From CAJXZP01 sp041563475 (GTDB lineage: Bacteria > Bacteroidota > Bacteroidia > Flavobacteriales_G > Salibacteraceae): DNA of 31,234 nt. The position numbers and the translations under genes were made by a program. Shown piece by piece: positions 30,394 through 31,234 of the stretch. Position 1 is the first letter of the stretch, and every line of letters starts with the position of its first letter. The notes below the pieces were generated by a model. It was not told where the DNA came from and ran no database searches. It worked only from the letters and a program-made list of their open reading frames with translations. Where the stretch lies: contig JBFFMY010000032.1 of NCBI GenBank assembly GCA_041563475.1, positions 1 through 31,234 on the forward strand, written 5' to 3'.

Positions 30394-31234
30394 CTAATCC
30401 GTGCTGCTTTTGCCTGCAACTTTTCTGAATCTAAAGGCTACACTTATTTCATGTGAACCAGATGCAACTGTTTTAATATCAGAGGTTGGAATATCATAAG
30501 AGTAGGCCAAAACAAAACTTTCGTTAACGGTAAACCCAGCCATTACAGCAATGGCATCATTCATTCTGTAGGAAAATCCTACCCACGCCATATCGCGGTA
30601 AATTACACGTAGATTGACATCAATTGAAACGGGCGAAGGCTGCACCCATTTAGCCATTACCGCTGGCTCCACTACAATATCATCTACTACCTCAAATTTA
30701 TACCCTGCATAAGCAAATAAGTGGCGTGCTAGAGCAGCTTCTGTGGCACTATAATTTTCGAAAAACTGTAGTTTATTTCCTATTATTTGGGGCATCGAAA
30801 CCCCAAAATAAAACTCTTCTGAATACAAATGAAGTCCAAAACCAGCATCTGGAACAAAAACAGATTGAGTACCTGCGCTTAAAGCCACATCGCCTGGGTT
30901 TTCTATTGTAATTTGAGAGGCATCGGTCATGTATTGGAGTCCACCAAAACTTAATCCCATTCCCAACTTCATCGTTTCAGAAACCCTAATTTTGTATCCG
31001 TAACTAAATGAAAAACCTGTTCTTCGAGTTGGACCCGTTACATCGGAAAATATTTTCCCTCCCAATCCCATTTTATCATTGTGTAGAGGACCGTTCGCAC
31101 TTAAAACATGTGTTCTTGGTGCTTCGGTAATTCCTACCCACTGCAATCTATTTGTAAGTTGTCCTTCCCAATAATCCTCTGTTCCCGTTGCACCCGGATT
31201 CAGCAAATATTTATTCAAGAAAAATTGCGTGTAT
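30394..31234 (-). CDS. PorP/SprF family T9SS membrane protein, partial
   Basis: The gene runs off the right edge of the window: the frame stays open to 31233 and starts inside the protein, with TRNFFLNKYLLNPGATG, the family's Asn-Pro near the N-terminus. The visible 280 residues are an outer-membrane beta-barrel of alternating strands (KMGLGGKIFSDVTGP, FSFSYGYKIRVSETMKLGMGLSFGG, VFVPDAGFGLHLYSEEFYFGVSMPQI, FAYAGYKFEVVDDIVVEPAVMAKW) ending with HEISVAFRFRKV. PorP/SprF proteins are usually paired with large type B cargo proteins and anchor them on the surface. The expected partner gene would lie upstream, outside the window. The signal peptide is not in view. A 93-bp gap separates it from the ArsR operon. 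Confidence 0.88.
   Translation of the reverse strand, partial: YTQFFLNKYLLNPGATGTEDYWEGQLTNRLQWVGITEAPRTHVLSANGPLHNDKMGLGGKIFSDVTGPTRRTGFSFSYGYKIRVSETMKLGMGLSFGGLQYMTDASQITIENPGDVALSAGTQSVFVPDAGFGLHLYSEEFYFGVSMPQIIGNKLQFFENYSATEAALARHLFAYAGYKFEVVDDIVVEPAVMAKWVQPSPVSIDVNLRVIYRDMAWVGFSYRMNDAIAVMAGFTVNESFVLAYSYDIPTSDIKTVASGSHEISVAFRFRKVAGKSSTD

Overview
The window looks like chromosome from a member of the Bacteroidota, most likely a marine-type flavobacterium (order Flavobacteriales). The DNA is AT-rich. Several genes encode type IX secretion (T9SS) parts or cargo: a PorP/SprF-like protein, a type A sorting-domain protein with SprB-like repeats, and a type B/CHU_C protein. Promoters fit the Bacteroidota pattern TTG/TTTG-N18-19-TAnnTTTG, and Shine-Dalgarno sequences are scarce. 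There is no integrase, transposase, prophage or CRISPR array; most of the window is ordinary core and accessory chromosome.

Layout. 1-3.6 kb: a lipoprotein, a winged-helix membrane regulator that appears broken into two reading frames by an internal deletion, a FucP-type sugar permease and a DUF3144 protein. 3.6-10.7 kb: rseP with an unknown secreted protein, a cation:proton antiporter coupled to a MORN-repeat/TonB-C protein, and a convergent ClC chloride channel. 10.7-16.6 kb: methionine-type aminotransferase, acyl-CoA carboxylase beta subunit, a thioredoxin-like protein with an altered active site, a FISUMP lipoprotein and a YdeI-family protein. 16.6-23.4 kb: a minus-strand run of CHU_C protein, riboflavin synthase, MsbA-like ABC exporter and T9SS type A protein, ending in a clear terminator. 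23.6-28.2 kb: pdxA, a protein made almost only of MORN_2 repeats, a DUF2461 protein, tRNA-Gln(UUG) with its own promoter and terminator, and a NodB-type deacetylase.

28.2-30.3 kb is the most coherent functional unit: a tight minus-strand operon of ArsR-family regulator, small YgaP-like membrane protein, rhodanese lipoprotein, DUF6132 membrane protein, Tll0287-like c-heme lipoprotein and thioredoxin. It resembles an expanded, split version of the E. coli ygaV-ygaP (ArsR plus membrane rhodanese) arrangement, so a sulfide/persulfide or thiol-redox response is the best guess. The window ends inside a PorP/SprF gene.

The best leads are this operon, the internally deleted winged-helix regulator, the recurring -7 elements that sit 4-6 nt from start codons (possible leaderless mRNAs), and the antiporter/MORN-TonB pair. 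All family names come from reading translated motifs, without database searches.
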